A DNA stretch of 64,000 nt from Saprospiraceae bacterium (GTDB taxonomy: Bacteria > Bacteroidota > Bacteroidia > Chitinophagales > Saprospiraceae). The notes under the pieces are model-generated. The model did not search any database. It saw nothing but the letters and a program-made list of their open reading frames with translations, and had not been told where the DNA came from. This document shows, piece after piece, positions 1-8,943 of the stretch. Location of the stretch: NCBI GenBank assembly GCA_016722285.1, contig JADKGI010000001.1:558001-622000 (forward strand), in the 5' to 3' direction. Each line of letters starts with the position of its first letter. The first letter of the stretch is position 1. The position numbers were made by a program, and so were the translations under genes.

Positions 1-744
1 GCCATAGCCCTGACGGGCAGCTTTATGGCCGGTGCTGTCAATACTCTGGCAGGGAACGGGTCTGTCATCACACTTAGCATCCTCACTGACCTGATAGGAC
101 TTCCGGGCAATGTAGCAAATGGCACAAACCGGGTCGGCGTTTTATTCCAAACTATCGGTAGCAGTTCAGGATTTGCAAAAAGTAAAATGATCGATCTGGG
201 CAAATCAAAGAGCATCATTATTTTAACCGTACTCGGTGCTATCTTAGGCGTCTTTACTGCTATATCCGTTTCCAATGAGCAATTTCTCTTTGTGTTTAAA
301 TATCTCATGCTTGTCATGCTTATGATGGTTCTGGTCAAACCCGAAAAGTGGCTCAGAACTACAGAAATAAAAAAAGTTTCTGCATGGATTTCGATACCGG
401 CTTTTATCATCATCGGTTTCTATGGAGGCTTTATTCAGATGGGTATGGGAATTTTCTTCCTTGCTGTGACTGTCCTGCTGGCTGGTTATAATATCATGCA
501 TGCCAATGCAATAAAGACAATAGTAATTGCGATATATACTATAATAGTGCTGGCCATATTCCAGTTGAAAGGTCTTGTAAACTGGGAAGTGGGATTATTG
601 ATGGCAATAGGTCAGACTCTGGGGGGGTATCTTACCGCAGCATATGCCTCCAAATGGAAAGATATCAATCTTTGGGCATACAGATTGCTTATCATAATTA
701 TTATCTTTGCGATTTTAATGCAATTTCAAATTATTAAACTTTAA
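1..744 (+). CDS. TauE/SafE (TSUP) family membrane permease, 5'-truncated by window start
   Basis: The reading frame is already open at base 1 and the first Met codon is at position 25, so the true N-terminus lies outside the window. The visible part, about 247 residues, is almost entirely hydrophobic helices with short loops. It begins with a Gly/Asn-rich segment around AGAVNTLAGNGS, typical of the first repeat of the TSUP (TauE/SafE, formerly DUF81) family. A second related segment, GGFIQMGMG, lies about 130 residues on, matching the family's internal duplication. Members are inner-membrane exporters or uptake carriers for sulfite, sulfoacetate or other small organosulfur anions; the substrate cannot be read from the sequence. 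The next gene starts 6 nt after the stop, so the two are probably co-transcribed. Confidence 0.82.
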   Translation, partial: AIALTGSFMAGAVNTLAGNGSVITLSILTDLIGLPGNVANGTNRVGVLFQTIGSSSGFAKSKMIDLGKSKSIIILTVLGAILGVFTAISVSNEQFLFVFKYLMLVMLMMVLVKPEKWLRTTEIKKVSAWISIPAFIIIGFYGGFIQMGMGIFFLAVTVLLAGYNIMHANAIKTIVIAIYTIIVLAIFQLKGLVNWEVGLLMAIGQTLGGYLTAAYASKWKDINLWAYRLLIIIIIFAILMQFQIIKL

Positions 745-750
745 ATAAAT

Positions 751-1950
751 ATGAATTTTAAAAATCAATTTTTCATTTTGGGATTACTTGGAACTATTCT
801 TTTGGCTTCATGTGCCGGAAATAAAAATATTATCACCAGCAAATTCCTAAAAGACCCTGTACTTAAAAGTATCGCTGACAACCCCGAACACGAGGTGCAA
901 ATCATTTTTACAAGAGTAAATAAAAAAGAAAAGACATTTACATCCTTTTCACACAATGTGATGCCGGACAAATATTTTTATCCTGCCAGCACAGTAAAGA
1001 TGCCCATTGCTATCCTTGCATTGCAAAAGCTCAATGAAATAAAGAAATCCGGTGTGGATATCAGCCGAAAAGACAATATGCTCACTGCTGCATTCAGGCC
1101 CAACCAAACTCCCGCATTTGTAGATACTACGACAACCAACAATCAGCCAAATATCGAAAGATACATTCAAAGAATTTTTGCAGTCAGTGACAACAATGCT
1201 TATAACAGGCTGTATGAATTTTTGGGTCAGGATTATATCAATGAGACCCTAAAAGCTAAAGGCGTCTTTACCAACTCTGTGATCAATTGTCGCCTGAGTG
1301 TACCCGGGCTTACACCGGAGGACAACAGATATACCAATGACATTAAATTTTTCAAAAACAGTGGGACCTTATACAATAATCCGGGAGTATATGCAAAAAA
1401 GGAATGGAAACACAATGCTATAGATGCCGTGAAAGGCGTTGGTTACATAGATGATAAAGGCGTGCTGATCAATCAGCCTTTTGATTTCACAATGAAAAAC
1501 TTTTATTCCCTTAAGGATATGGAGGGTACATTACAACGTATCATCTTTCCCGAATTTTTTCCTGAAAATCAAAGATTTGACCTGACTTCAGACGATTATG
1601 AATTTTTGAAAAAAACGATGTCTGATTTGCCAAAAACATACCCGTTTTATAGTCACGATACCACGTATTATGACAGCTATGTAAAGTATTTCATGTTTGG
1701 CGACAGCAAGGCACCTATGCCGGATGATATAAAGATCTACAATAAAGTGGGGTTGGCTTACGGATATCTAATCGATTGTGCCTACATAGAAAGTAAGTCA
1801 AAAGATGTCGGATTCTTTCTCACCGCTGTCATCAATGTAAATAAAAATAAGATATACAATGACGAAACATATGAATACAATGAGATAGGATTGCCATTCT
1901 TAGCCAAACTGGGCAAGGTAGTTTATGAAAATGAGATAAAAGGTAAATAG
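751..1950 (+). CDS. Exported serine hydrolase, class A beta-lactamase-like (beta-lactamase2 family) lipoprotein
   Basis: The 399-residue protein starts with a lipoprotein signal peptide whose lipobox is LLASC (Cys21). The penicillin-recognising fold is indicated by Ser80-x-x-Lys83 in PASTVKMP, by an SDN-type motif in VSDNNAYNR, and by a K-x-G element (NKVGLAYGY) near the C-terminus in the position of KTG. The protein is about 100 residues longer than classical class A beta-lactamases, mostly through insertions, as is common in Bacteroidota homologues annotated only as serine hydrolases. It should be lipid-anchored and act in the periplasm on beta-lactams or on peptide-type substrates; sequence alone does not decide which. 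It follows the TSUP gene by 6 nt and is followed by a clear terminator. Confidence 0.8.
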   Translation: MNFKNQFFILGLLGTILLASCAGNKNIITSKFLKDPVLKSIADNPEHEVQIIFTRVNKKEKTFTSFSHNVMPDKYFYPASTVKMPIAILALQKLNEIKKSGVDISRKDNMLTAAFRPNQTPAFVDTTTTNNQPNIERYIQRIFAVSDNNAYNRLYEFLGQDYINETLKAKGVFTNSVINCRLSVPGLTPEDNRYTNDIKFFKNSGTLYNNPGVYAKKEWKHNAIDAVKGVGYIDDKGVLINQPFDFTMKNFYSLKDMEGTLQRIIFPEFFPENQRFDLTSDDYEFLKKTMSDLPKTYPFYSHDTTYYDSYVKYFMFGDSKAPMPDDIKIYNKVGLAYGYLIDCAYIESKSKDVGFFLTAVINVNKNKIYNDETYEYNEIGLPFLAKLGKVVYENEIKGK

Positions 1951-1980
1951 CGATTTATTCTTTTTAAAAAGATGTGATGA

Positions 1981-2013
1981 AGCCCCGGAATTTATTTTCC
2001 AGGGCTTTTTTTA
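1981..2013 (+). terminator. Rho-independent terminator after the serine hydrolase gene
   Basis: AGCCCCGG (1981-1988) pairs with CCAGGGCT (1999-2006) around a 10-nt AT loop, with one C/A mismatch in the stem. A run of seven T follows directly. It lies 31 nt past the stop at 1950 and separates this unit from the PadR operon. Confidence 0.8.
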
Positions 2014-2064
2014 TCTTTATATATCCACAAAATAATTATTTCGTCGATCAAATCATATCATTTG

Positions 2065-2114
2065 TATATAGTACCCTCCAAAAGATAGTACTATGTATTG
2101 CATGGTACTATATA
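2065..2114 (+). promoter_or_regulatory. Candidate PadR operator: triple ATAGTAC/GTACTAT array
   Basis: TATATAGTACC (2065-2075) and GGTACTATATA (2104-2114) form a perfect 11-nt inverted repeat. Between them lies a self-complementary 10-mer, ATAGTACTAT (2085-2094), which contains the same core. The array thus has three copies of one GTAC-centred motif, just upstream of and overlapping a Bacteroidota-type promoter for the padR gene. PadR proteins commonly repress their own operon, so autoregulation is the natural inference. The assignment rests on symmetry and position only. Confidence 0.6.
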
Positions 2115-2128
2115 ATGACATATCTTTG
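2098..2128 (+). promoter_or_regulatory. Bacteroidota-type promoter for the padR-pspC operon
   Basis: TTG at 2098-2100 and TATCTTTG at 2121-2128 are separated by 20 nt and fit the primary sigma factor consensus TTG-N19-21-TAnnTTTG. The right arm of the operator (2104-2114) lies between the two boxes, so a bound repressor would block polymerase. The start codon of padR is 38 nt downstream of the -7 element. Confidence 0.6.
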
Positions 2129-2165
2129 TGTTGTTAAATATTTTTTATCACATTTATAAGATGAC

Positions 2166-2516
2166 ATGGAACTAAAAATCGAAAATACAAAAGCACAGAT
2201 GCGCAAAGGGGTGCTCGAGTTATGCGTTCTGTCTATCATTGCGCAGGAAGAAGCGTATCCGACCGACATCATCAAAAAGCTGAAAGAATCCAAGCTTATT
2301 GTCGTCGAAGGTACCCTTTACCCTCTGCTCAACAGACTAAAGGACGCAGAGCTGCTAGAATATACCTGGAAGGAATCCAAATCAGGTCCTCCGCGCAAAT
2401 ATTATCAAATCACATCGCATGGTGGGGAGTTTTTATCCGGGCTGAAAGATACCTGGACAGAACTGAATCACGCTGTCAATCAATCACAAAACAATATTAA
2501 ATCAAATAAGAAATGA
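2166..2516 (+). CDS. PadR family transcriptional regulator
   Basis: This 116-residue protein has the compact winged-helix layout of PadR-s1 proteins. It starts MELKIENTKAQMRKGVLELC, continues with the conserved VVEGTLYPLLNRLKDAELL segment (wing and recognition helix), then KSGPPRKYYQIT, and ends in one C-terminal dimerisation helix. The length is normal for Bacteroidota PadR proteins paired with PspC-domain genes. Its last codons overlap the next gene by 4 nt (ATGA), so the two are translationally coupled. The symmetric GTAC array upstream is its likely operator. It probably represses the downstream envelope gene until an envelope or drug-like signal is sensed; no ligand is apparent from the sequence. 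Confidence 0.9.
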   Translation: MELKIENTKAQMRKGVLELCVLSIIAQEEAYPTDIIKKLKESKLIVVEGTLYPLLNRLKDAELLEYTWKESKSGPPRKYYQITSHGGEFLSGLKDTWTELNHAVNQSQNNIKSNKK

Positions 2517-4705
2517 ATAAGACCTTTAATATCAATTTAGGAGGGTATCCTTTTGCCATAGACGAGGATGCTTATGTGTATATTCAAAACTACCTAGCCA
2601 CGATACGCAGACATTTTTCAGCTTCAGAAGGATGCGAAGAGATACTGTATGATATCGAAGTGCGTATGGCAGAGCTTTTTCAGGAACACCTCAAAGGGCG
2701 CGCCATCATCAGCATGAAAGAAATAGATGAAGTCATTATGATCATGGGTAAGCCTGAAGATTTCGGTGCCGAACCTATGACTGAGTCGTTTCATTCAGGA
2801 TCAAAAGGTAAAAAATTCGATACCAAAATCAAGACGGGCAAGAGACTCTTCAGAGACCCCGACGATAAAAAAGTAGGGGGCGTGTGCTCCGGTATCGCTG
2901 CATACTTTGGGATAGAAGATCCACTTTGGATAAGGCTGATATTTGCGCTTCTTATTTTTAGCGGCATAGGGGCAGTCACTTATATTGTTCTGTGGGCATT
3001 GATCCCGGAAGCATCCAGTGCCGGCGATAAACTGTCCATGCGTGGGGAGCCGGCTACCATCAATAACATAGCCAAAATTGTGGAAGAAGAACTCAGCGAT
3101 CTGGGAGAAAAAATAAATGAGTGGAGTAAAGACATAAGTGGTAAAAAAAAAAGTGGTGATTCAGAGGGAAAAAATGGATTTTATGCCAAGGCAGCACTGG
3201 CCAAAGGAGTCAACGTTTTCGGGCATGTAGCTTCTGGTATTATCCCGCTGATCAGAAATGTGGTCAGACCCATATTTCTTACGATTTCCATTATTGTACT
3301 TTCTGCGTTGGGTATTGCCTGGGCAGCATCCTTTGTAGGCATCTCCTTCGCTTCTCCTGTCCTCCACGCCATCGGACCTGATTCAGCTTTGCTAGGTTAT
3401 CTGGGCGTCGGATCTTTGTTTTTTACTTTTGGATTGCCTATATTAGGTGCCATGCTGCTGATAGCCAGGCTGGCCTTTTCGTACAGAATCAATAAAAATT
3501 TAAAAACAGGGTTGTGGACAGGATGGTTTCTGTCTTTGTTCACGACAATGTTTGCCGGTATGAGTACGATCAAAGAATACAAATCGCACCATGAGTTTAC
3601 GACGGTTACTGATTATAATATCGAAGCCCAGGATATCAAAATAGGCATGCCGGAAGAAGATCTGGATCATTCTATGGGCGTATTTGTGGACAAGTTTATA
3701 GCAGACAAAGATGATAAATGGGCTGTCAGGGATGTAAACCTTAAGGTAGAAAAATCCAAAGATAATCTGGTGCATATCGAAAAGAGAATCAGCTCCAGGG
3801 GCGAGGCACAAAAAGATGCACAACAAAATACTTTGTATGTAGGAAATGATGTGCAGGTAAACGGAAATGAAATTCAAATATCAAAATACCTCACCATTCC
3901 TAAAAACAGGAAGTTCAGAAATCAGAGCATTGATTATACCATCTATATACCTGAAGGTAAGAATATCATCCTGGAGAATAATATAAAAGGCAGGCTTCAC
4001 TCGTCTGACCTGATCAATATAGATCAGATTTATTCAGATATTGACGGATTAAAATGGACTGTAAAAGGGAAGGGTGTTTTTTCTGAAATTTATAATGATT
4101 ACCATAACCATAAAAAGGAAGTCAGTACCGGAAATTATAATAAAATTATTATCGGAGAAAATTTTAATGTCACTATCAAAAAGGGTGATAAATCCAATGT
4201 TACTTTCAATGGAAATAAGGAATTGGTAGAAAAGATACGGTATAAAAATCTGGATGGTACCCTTACCATCGATGGTGATGAGGATGGAGATTTCAGAGAA
4301 TTAAGTATAATAATAGAGTCTCCTTCGCTTGAATTAATTCATCTGAATGGCATCAAATCAGCCAGTATTGAAGGATTTAACCAGGATAATCTGAAGATCT
4401 TTGCAAAAGATTCCAATAGGAGCAGGCATGATGCTGAAATAAAATTTTCAGGTAATATAAAAAATATGGACATATCGCTGGAAGGAAATCAAAATCTGAC
4501 ACTAATTGGTACCGGAGAAGCAATGAGTGCTGTATTGAATAACGGAGCAAACATTAATGCCGAAAAATTTATCGTCAATAATGCTACGATAAGTGGTGAC
4601 CATACCCATGAGTCCAGTTTTTATATTCAGAAACAACTCCACTGTGACAGCCCTGAACATGTCGATTTTAAAGTATATGGAAATCCGGCAGTAAGCAAAC
4701 TCTAA
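2513..4705 (+). CDS. PspC-domain membrane protein with C-terminal GIN/DUF2807-type domain
   Basis: The 730-residue protein has three parts. Residues 1-90 form a soluble helical segment that resembles the N-terminus of other PadR-linked envelope proteins. Residues about 107-168 form a PspC domain: KLFRDPDDKKVGGVCSGIA-like sequence followed by the typical hydrophobic helix ending in LWALIPEA. More membrane segments follow around residues 240-350. The remainder, about residues 360-730, is a soluble beta-rich region whose last 190 residues match the head-GIN/DUF2807 putative adhesin type (VSTGNYNKIIIGENFNVTI). PspC proteins are phage-shock-type sensors of membrane stress. The pairing with an upstream PadR gene is a recurrent Bacteroidota arrangement. 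It overlaps padR by 4 nt and ends before a strong terminator. Confidence 0.87.
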   Translation: MNKTFNINLGGYPFAIDEDAYVYIQNYLATIRRHFSASEGCEEILYDIEVRMAELFQEHLKGRAIISMKEIDEVIMIMGKPEDFGAEPMTESFHSGSKGKKFDTKIKTGKRLFRDPDDKKVGGVCSGIAAYFGIEDPLWIRLIFALLIFSGIGAVTYIVLWALIPEASSAGDKLSMRGEPATINNIAKIVEEELSDLGEKINEWSKDISGKKKSGDSEGKNGFYAKAALAKGVNVFGHVASGIIPLIRNVVRPIFLTISIIVLSALGIAWAASFVGISFASPVLHAIGPDSALLGYLGVGSLFFTFGLPILGAMLLIARLAFSYRINKNLKTGLWTGWFLSLFTTMFAGMSTIKEYKSHHEFTTVTDYNIEAQDIKIGMPEEDLDHSMGVFVDKFIADKDDKWAVRDVNLKVEKSKDNLVHIEKRISSRGEAQKDAQQNTLYVGNDVQVNGNEIQISKYLTIPKNRKFRNQSIDYTIYIPEGKNIILENNIKGRLHSSDLINIDQIYSDIDGLKWTVKGKGVFSEIYNDYHNHKKEVSTGNYNKIIIGENFNVTIKKGDKSNVTFNGNKELVEKIRYKNLDGTLTIDGDEDGDFRELSIIIESPSLELIHLNGIKSASIEGFNQDNLKIFAKDSNRSRHDAEIKFSGNIKNMDISLEGNQNLTLIGTGEAMSAVLNNGANINAEKFIVNNATISGDHTHESSFYIQKQLHCDSPEHVDFKVYGNPAVSKL

Positions 4706-4740
4706 ATTTATTTTCAGGAGTAAAAATCTTATTCATTCTG

Positions 4741-4779
4741 AAGTGGTGACAGGTCATACGATTTGTCACCACTTTTTTT
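4741..4779 (+). terminator. Rho-independent terminator after the pspC-like gene
   Basis: AAGTGGTGACA (4741-4751) and TGTCACCACTT (4764-4774) form a perfect 11-bp stem with a 12-nt loop, and the run of T continues to 4779. It lies 36 nt after the stop codon. The following 265 bases up to the first lipoprotein gene are AT-rich and show no gene. Confidence 0.9.
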
Positions 4780-5043
4780 ATTGGAGGAATCTGGTTAAAA
4801 TTATTTATACACATCGTCGGATTCAAGTCAAATCCAAATCTTAAAGAAAAATGTCAACTTTTGCTAAAAAACATTGAAAATCACCCATTTAAATGATTTT
4901 AATCATTGCGCTTTAGGAAAAAATAACATAACATTTGTTTCAATTTCATCCAATATTAGATGAAGTTAAGTGGCATAATCAAAAACTACATTTGATTCAG
5001 GGTGAAAATGGGGAATGCATTTTTTACTTTAAAATGTTATGTC

Positions 5044-6918
5044 ATGAAAAAATCATCTTTAATCCAGTGTTTTCTATGGTTTCTGGTTCTATTTGCCTTT
5101 TTATTTTGGAGCGGCTGTAGTTTAATAGGTTTAACTTTGGGTAGCATTTCTGATAAAAATAATAAAAAAGAATTGCAAGTTTCGGGTTGGGAAATCAATA
5201 AAATTGAGAATGATCAACTATTAACATTTGTATTAAAGAACGGGGATTCCATTGTTGGCAGATATAGACAAAATGTAATACTTAGTGATGAACAATATAA
5301 AAGCCTATATGATGAAACTTATATGCTTTTATCACAAAACACTTCGCTTCCCAGGATAGGTGATACGATGGAATTGAAGATCATCAATCCTGTCGATAAA
5401 GATAGAATCTCGACCATACGCCAGCCTTTTGCAGGTTTTGATTATACCTATGTGATGTTAAAAGGCGAGAACAATTCTACAAAATGGTATCCGTATAAAA
5501 ATATAGGTTCTGCCATAATTGATAATAATGTAAATATAGACCTCCATAAAATCCAACAATGGGTTAAAACAGGGGAAATAACTTCCAGAAGTTTTATCGT
5601 GACTGATGATAACACTAAAATCAATCCGGCAGACATTCAATACATTTCTTTCATTAAAAAGAGCGGTAATGCAGCTTTGACAGGTTTACTTGTTGGTTTG
5701 GCTTTCGATATAACTATGATTATAACCGCATCGAATTCTAATTTATTCTTTTCAGGTTTAGATAATTCCGGTTCAGGTTTGGGTGGAAATTCCTGCCCCT
5801 ACATCTACTCATACGACGGAAACAATTACCGGCTAGATTCCGAAACCTTTGGCGGAGCTATCTTTAAAGGTGTGCAAAGAACCGACATAGACAATTTGGA
5901 TTATCTCAAAGAGCACAAGGGATACTACAAACTCAGACTCACCAACGAACTCGACGAAACTCAATATGTGGACGAGTTTAAACTTATAGTGGCGGACCAC
6001 CCGGAAGGTACACAAGTGATGCCATCCTTTGACGGAAAACTCCATGTATTAAATACACTTCAATCTCCTGAAAGAGCTACAGACAATGATGGAAACAATG
6101 TCCTGCATCTCATTAAATCAAAAGATGATAAGGTCTGGATCAGCAATCCTTTCAACAGAAATCCTGAAATCCCTGGCGACGGAAGAGATGCTATGGAAGT
6201 AGAGTTTGACAAACCACTTTACGCTGAAACTGTAAAACTGGCATTTAATGTACAGAATACTCAGTGGGCCGCTTCCCTGCAAAAAGAAATGCTGTCTCTT
6301 CACGGTAACAAGCTACAGGATTGGTATCAGTTGATGGACACTTCTGAGCCTGCAAGAAACGTTTTTACTAAAGCTATGATCCGTGAAGGAATGCTGCTGG
6401 TCCAGGTATGGGATGGTACAAAATGGCAGATAAAAGACTATGTATGGGAAGTTGGACCAGCACTCCCCAAAGATCAGGTGGTCGTACTCGATCTGAAAGA
6501 TATCTCTGGCGACAAACTGAAAATCAGGTTTGAATCTACTGTTGGCTTCTGGATGATCAACAGTATCGGGGCTGATTATTCAGAAGAGATGACAGCAGAC
6601 ATCCATGAGCTCACCGCCGAATCAGCCATTGATTATTCCGGAAAATATGTAAACGAATTACTCGGGAATAATGATGGTCAGTATCTGGTCATGCCAACTA
6701 CCAAAGATAAAGTAGATATTACCTTTAAGGCCATACCTCAAAAGAAAAATGCAACCCGAACATATCTGCTCAAGTGCTCAGGATACTACCATATTCATAC
6801 TGCTGAAACAGGAGAACCCAAACTTACGCTTCTCAATAAATTGATTACTGAGCCTAATGCTTACGGACAATTTGTTTTGAAAAAACTAAATAGCGAGCTG
6901 GCTACTTTAATGCAATAG
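5044..6918 (+). CDS. Lipoprotein of an unnamed family, tandem copy 1
   Basis: I chose the ATG at 5044 rather than the upstream GTG at 5002, because it gives a clean lipoprotein signal peptide with lipobox FWSGC (Cys25). The mature 600-residue protein has two parts. The N-terminal part, to about residue 240, includes KELQVSGWEINKI, a repeated short pattern ending in INPADIQYIS, and a hydrophobic Gly-rich stretch (ALTGLLVGLAFDI) that could touch a membrane. The C-terminal module starts at SCPYIYSYDG (Cys251) and is shared almost word for word with the next two genes. The module start resembles the Cys-Pro-x-hydrophobic-Tyr-x-(W/Y)-(D/N)-G motif seen in several exported bacterial proteins. I do not recognise a named family or an enzymatic motif. 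Copy 2 starts 36 nt downstream in the same direction. Confidence 0.8.
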   Translation: MKKSSLIQCFLWFLVLFAFLFWSGCSLIGLTLGSISDKNNKKELQVSGWEINKIENDQLLTFVLKNGDSIVGRYRQNVILSDEQYKSLYDETYMLLSQNTSLPRIGDTMELKIINPVDKDRISTIRQPFAGFDYTYVMLKGENNSTKWYPYKNIGSAIIDNNVNIDLHKIQQWVKTGEITSRSFIVTDDNTKINPADIQYISFIKKSGNAALTGLLVGLAFDITMIITASNSNLFFSGLDNSGSGLGGNSCPYIYSYDGNNYRLDSETFGGAIFKGVQRTDIDNLDYLKEHKGYYKLRLTNELDETQYVDEFKLIVADHPEGTQVMPSFDGKLHVLNTLQSPERATDNDGNNVLHLIKSKDDKVWISNPFNRNPEIPGDGRDAMEVEFDKPLYAETVKLAFNVQNTQWAASLQKEMLSLHGNKLQDWYQLMDTSEPARNVFTKAMIREGMLLVQVWDGTKWQIKDYVWEVGPALPKDQVVVLDLKDISGDKLKIRFESTVGFWMINSIGADYSEEMTADIHELTAESAIDYSGKYVNELLGNNDGQYLVMPTTKDKVDITFKAIPQKKNATRTYLLKCSGYYHIHTAETGEPKLTLLNKLITEPNAYGQFVLKKLNSELATLMQ

Positions 6919-6953
6919 ATGCTATTATTTTATTTATAGTAAAAAGTAAAATC

Positions 6954-8850
6954 ATGAAAAAGACATCAATTAAAACAAAGAAAGAAAGACTAATTTTTTC
7001 TTCGGCATCATTTATATTAATAGCAATTATTGCTCTTTTATTTAGTGGATGCAGCGTGATTGGCTGGTTTTATGGTAAATCAACAAAAAGGTATAAAACT
7101 GAAGTACAAATTTCCGGATGGGAAATAAATAAAATTGACAAAATTCAGGAATTGAAATTAATTTTAAGAAATTCTGATACCATTGTCGGAAAAAATTTAC
7201 ACAATGAATTTATTCCAGAAAATGAATACGCACAACTTTATAATGTAGCTTATGAAAGATTATTTGGTGAGGTAAAAATACCGAAAATTGGTGATACAAT
7301 AAGAATTTCGTCCCGAACCAACAATTTTAATTCTGATCAATATCTAGAAAATTTAACATTTGCAGGGTTTGATTATAATTCTATTTATTTGAATGGAAAT
7401 AATCAAATTAAACCCTATTCATTTATAAGTCTAAAAAACCCACAGATTAAATCTGGCAGTAAACTAGATTTCCAACATATTCAACAGTTATTACAAACCG
7501 GTGAAATTCCATTAAAAATTTTAAGAGTTATAGAAACAAATAGTGGTTTAAAAAGATTGAATCCAAATGAAATACAATATGTATCATATACCATTCCTGA
7601 AAAAAAATATGCTAAAGAAGGATTTTTAATAGGACTAGGGGCAGATATTTTGGTTCTATCTATTGCTTTGGTTTCTGCAAATAATCCTCCTCAGCAACAA
7701 TCAGTGTTTAGAAATGATTTTATAGGCGGTTCCTGCCCATACATCTACTCATACGACGGAAAAAATTATCACCTTGATTCTGAAACATTTGGCGGGTCTA
7801 TCTTTAAAGCCGCCCAAAGAACTGATGTTGACAATCTCGACTATCTCAAAGAGCATAAAGGATACTACCAACTCAGGCTCACCAACGAACTGGACGAAAC
7901 CCAATATGTGGACGAATTTAAACTCTTGATAGCGGACCACCCGAAAGGTACACAAGTGATACCGTCCTTTGACGGAAAACTCCACGTTTTAAATACATTG
8001 AAATCTCCTGAAAGAGCTACGGACAAGGATGGAAACAATGTCCTGCATCTCATCAAATCCAAAGATGACAATGTCTGATCAGCAATCCTTTCACCCGAAA
8101 TCCTGAAATCCCTGGCGATGGAAGAGATGCTATGGAAGTAATATTTGACAAGCCGCTCCATGCGGAAACAGTCAAGCTGGCTTTTAACGTACAAAATACA
8201 CTGTGGGCGGCTTCCTGCAAAAAATGCTGCTCTCCGGCAACAAGCTGCAGGATTGGTAGCATTGATGAATACGTCTGAGCCTGCAAGGAAACGCTTTTAC
8301 AAAGGCTATGATCGCGAAGGAATGCTTCTGTTCAGGTATGGAATGGTACAAATTGGCAGACAAAAGACTATGTATGGGAGGTCGGTCCAATGATCCCCAA
8401 AGATCAGGTGGTGGTACTCGATCTGAAAGATATCTCTGGTGACAAACTAAAAATCAGGCTTGAATCTACCGTCGGTTTCTGGATGATCAACAGTATAGGG
8501 GCTGATTATTCAGAAGAGATGACAGCAGACATCCATGAGCTCACCGCCGAATCAGCCATTGATCAGACCGGAAAAAATGTAACAGGAAATACTCATGAAA
8601 TAATGATGGCCAGTATCTCGTCATGCCAACTACCAAGGATAAAGTAGATATAACCTTTAAGGTCATACCTCAAAAGAAAAATGCAACCCGAACATATCTG
8701 CTCAAATGCTCCGGATACTACAATATACATACTAATGAAACCGGAGAACCGAAACTTGCACTACTCGATAAACTAATAACTGAGCCCGGTGCTTATGGAC
8801 AATTTGTACTTAAAAAACTGAATAAGGAATTGGCCGCATGGGAGCAATAA
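6954..8850 (+). pseudogene. Decayed tandem copy 2 of the lipoprotein family
   Basis: Translation starts at 6954 with a lipoprotein signal (lipobox LLFSGC, Cys33) and stays open to 8078. There, loss of one G relative to copy 3 turns TGG into TGA just after KSKDDNV. Homology to copies 1 and 3 continues to 8850 but jumps between frames. By eye there are at least five further indels between about 8210 and 8620, and a TAG at 8257-8259 where copy 3 has a Tyr codon. The stretches 8390-8585 and 8623-8850 still read well in single frames. The N-terminal 374 residues could still be made as a truncated lipoprotein lacking most of the conserved module. The N-terminal part is clearly diverged from the other two copies, while 7861-8076 is nearly identical to copy 3. 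Confidence 0.85.
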
Positions 8851-8943
8851 TCATTGATAAAAACAATTTTGTAAACTTAAATATAAAATCATAAATGAGC
8901 ATGAATAACCGCCCGACTCTCGTGAGCAGGCGGGCACAACGGG

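Noticed and set aside
3500..3877. A 125-codon minus-strand frame inside the pspC-like gene
   Set aside because: It lies entirely antisense to a well-supported gene and has no start signal or recognisable protein character.
8895..8942. GC-rich short inverted repeat before lipoprotein copy 3, considered as a terminator
   Set aside because: Only about five base pairs can form and no T-run follows. It lies directly before a start codon, so termination is unlikely.
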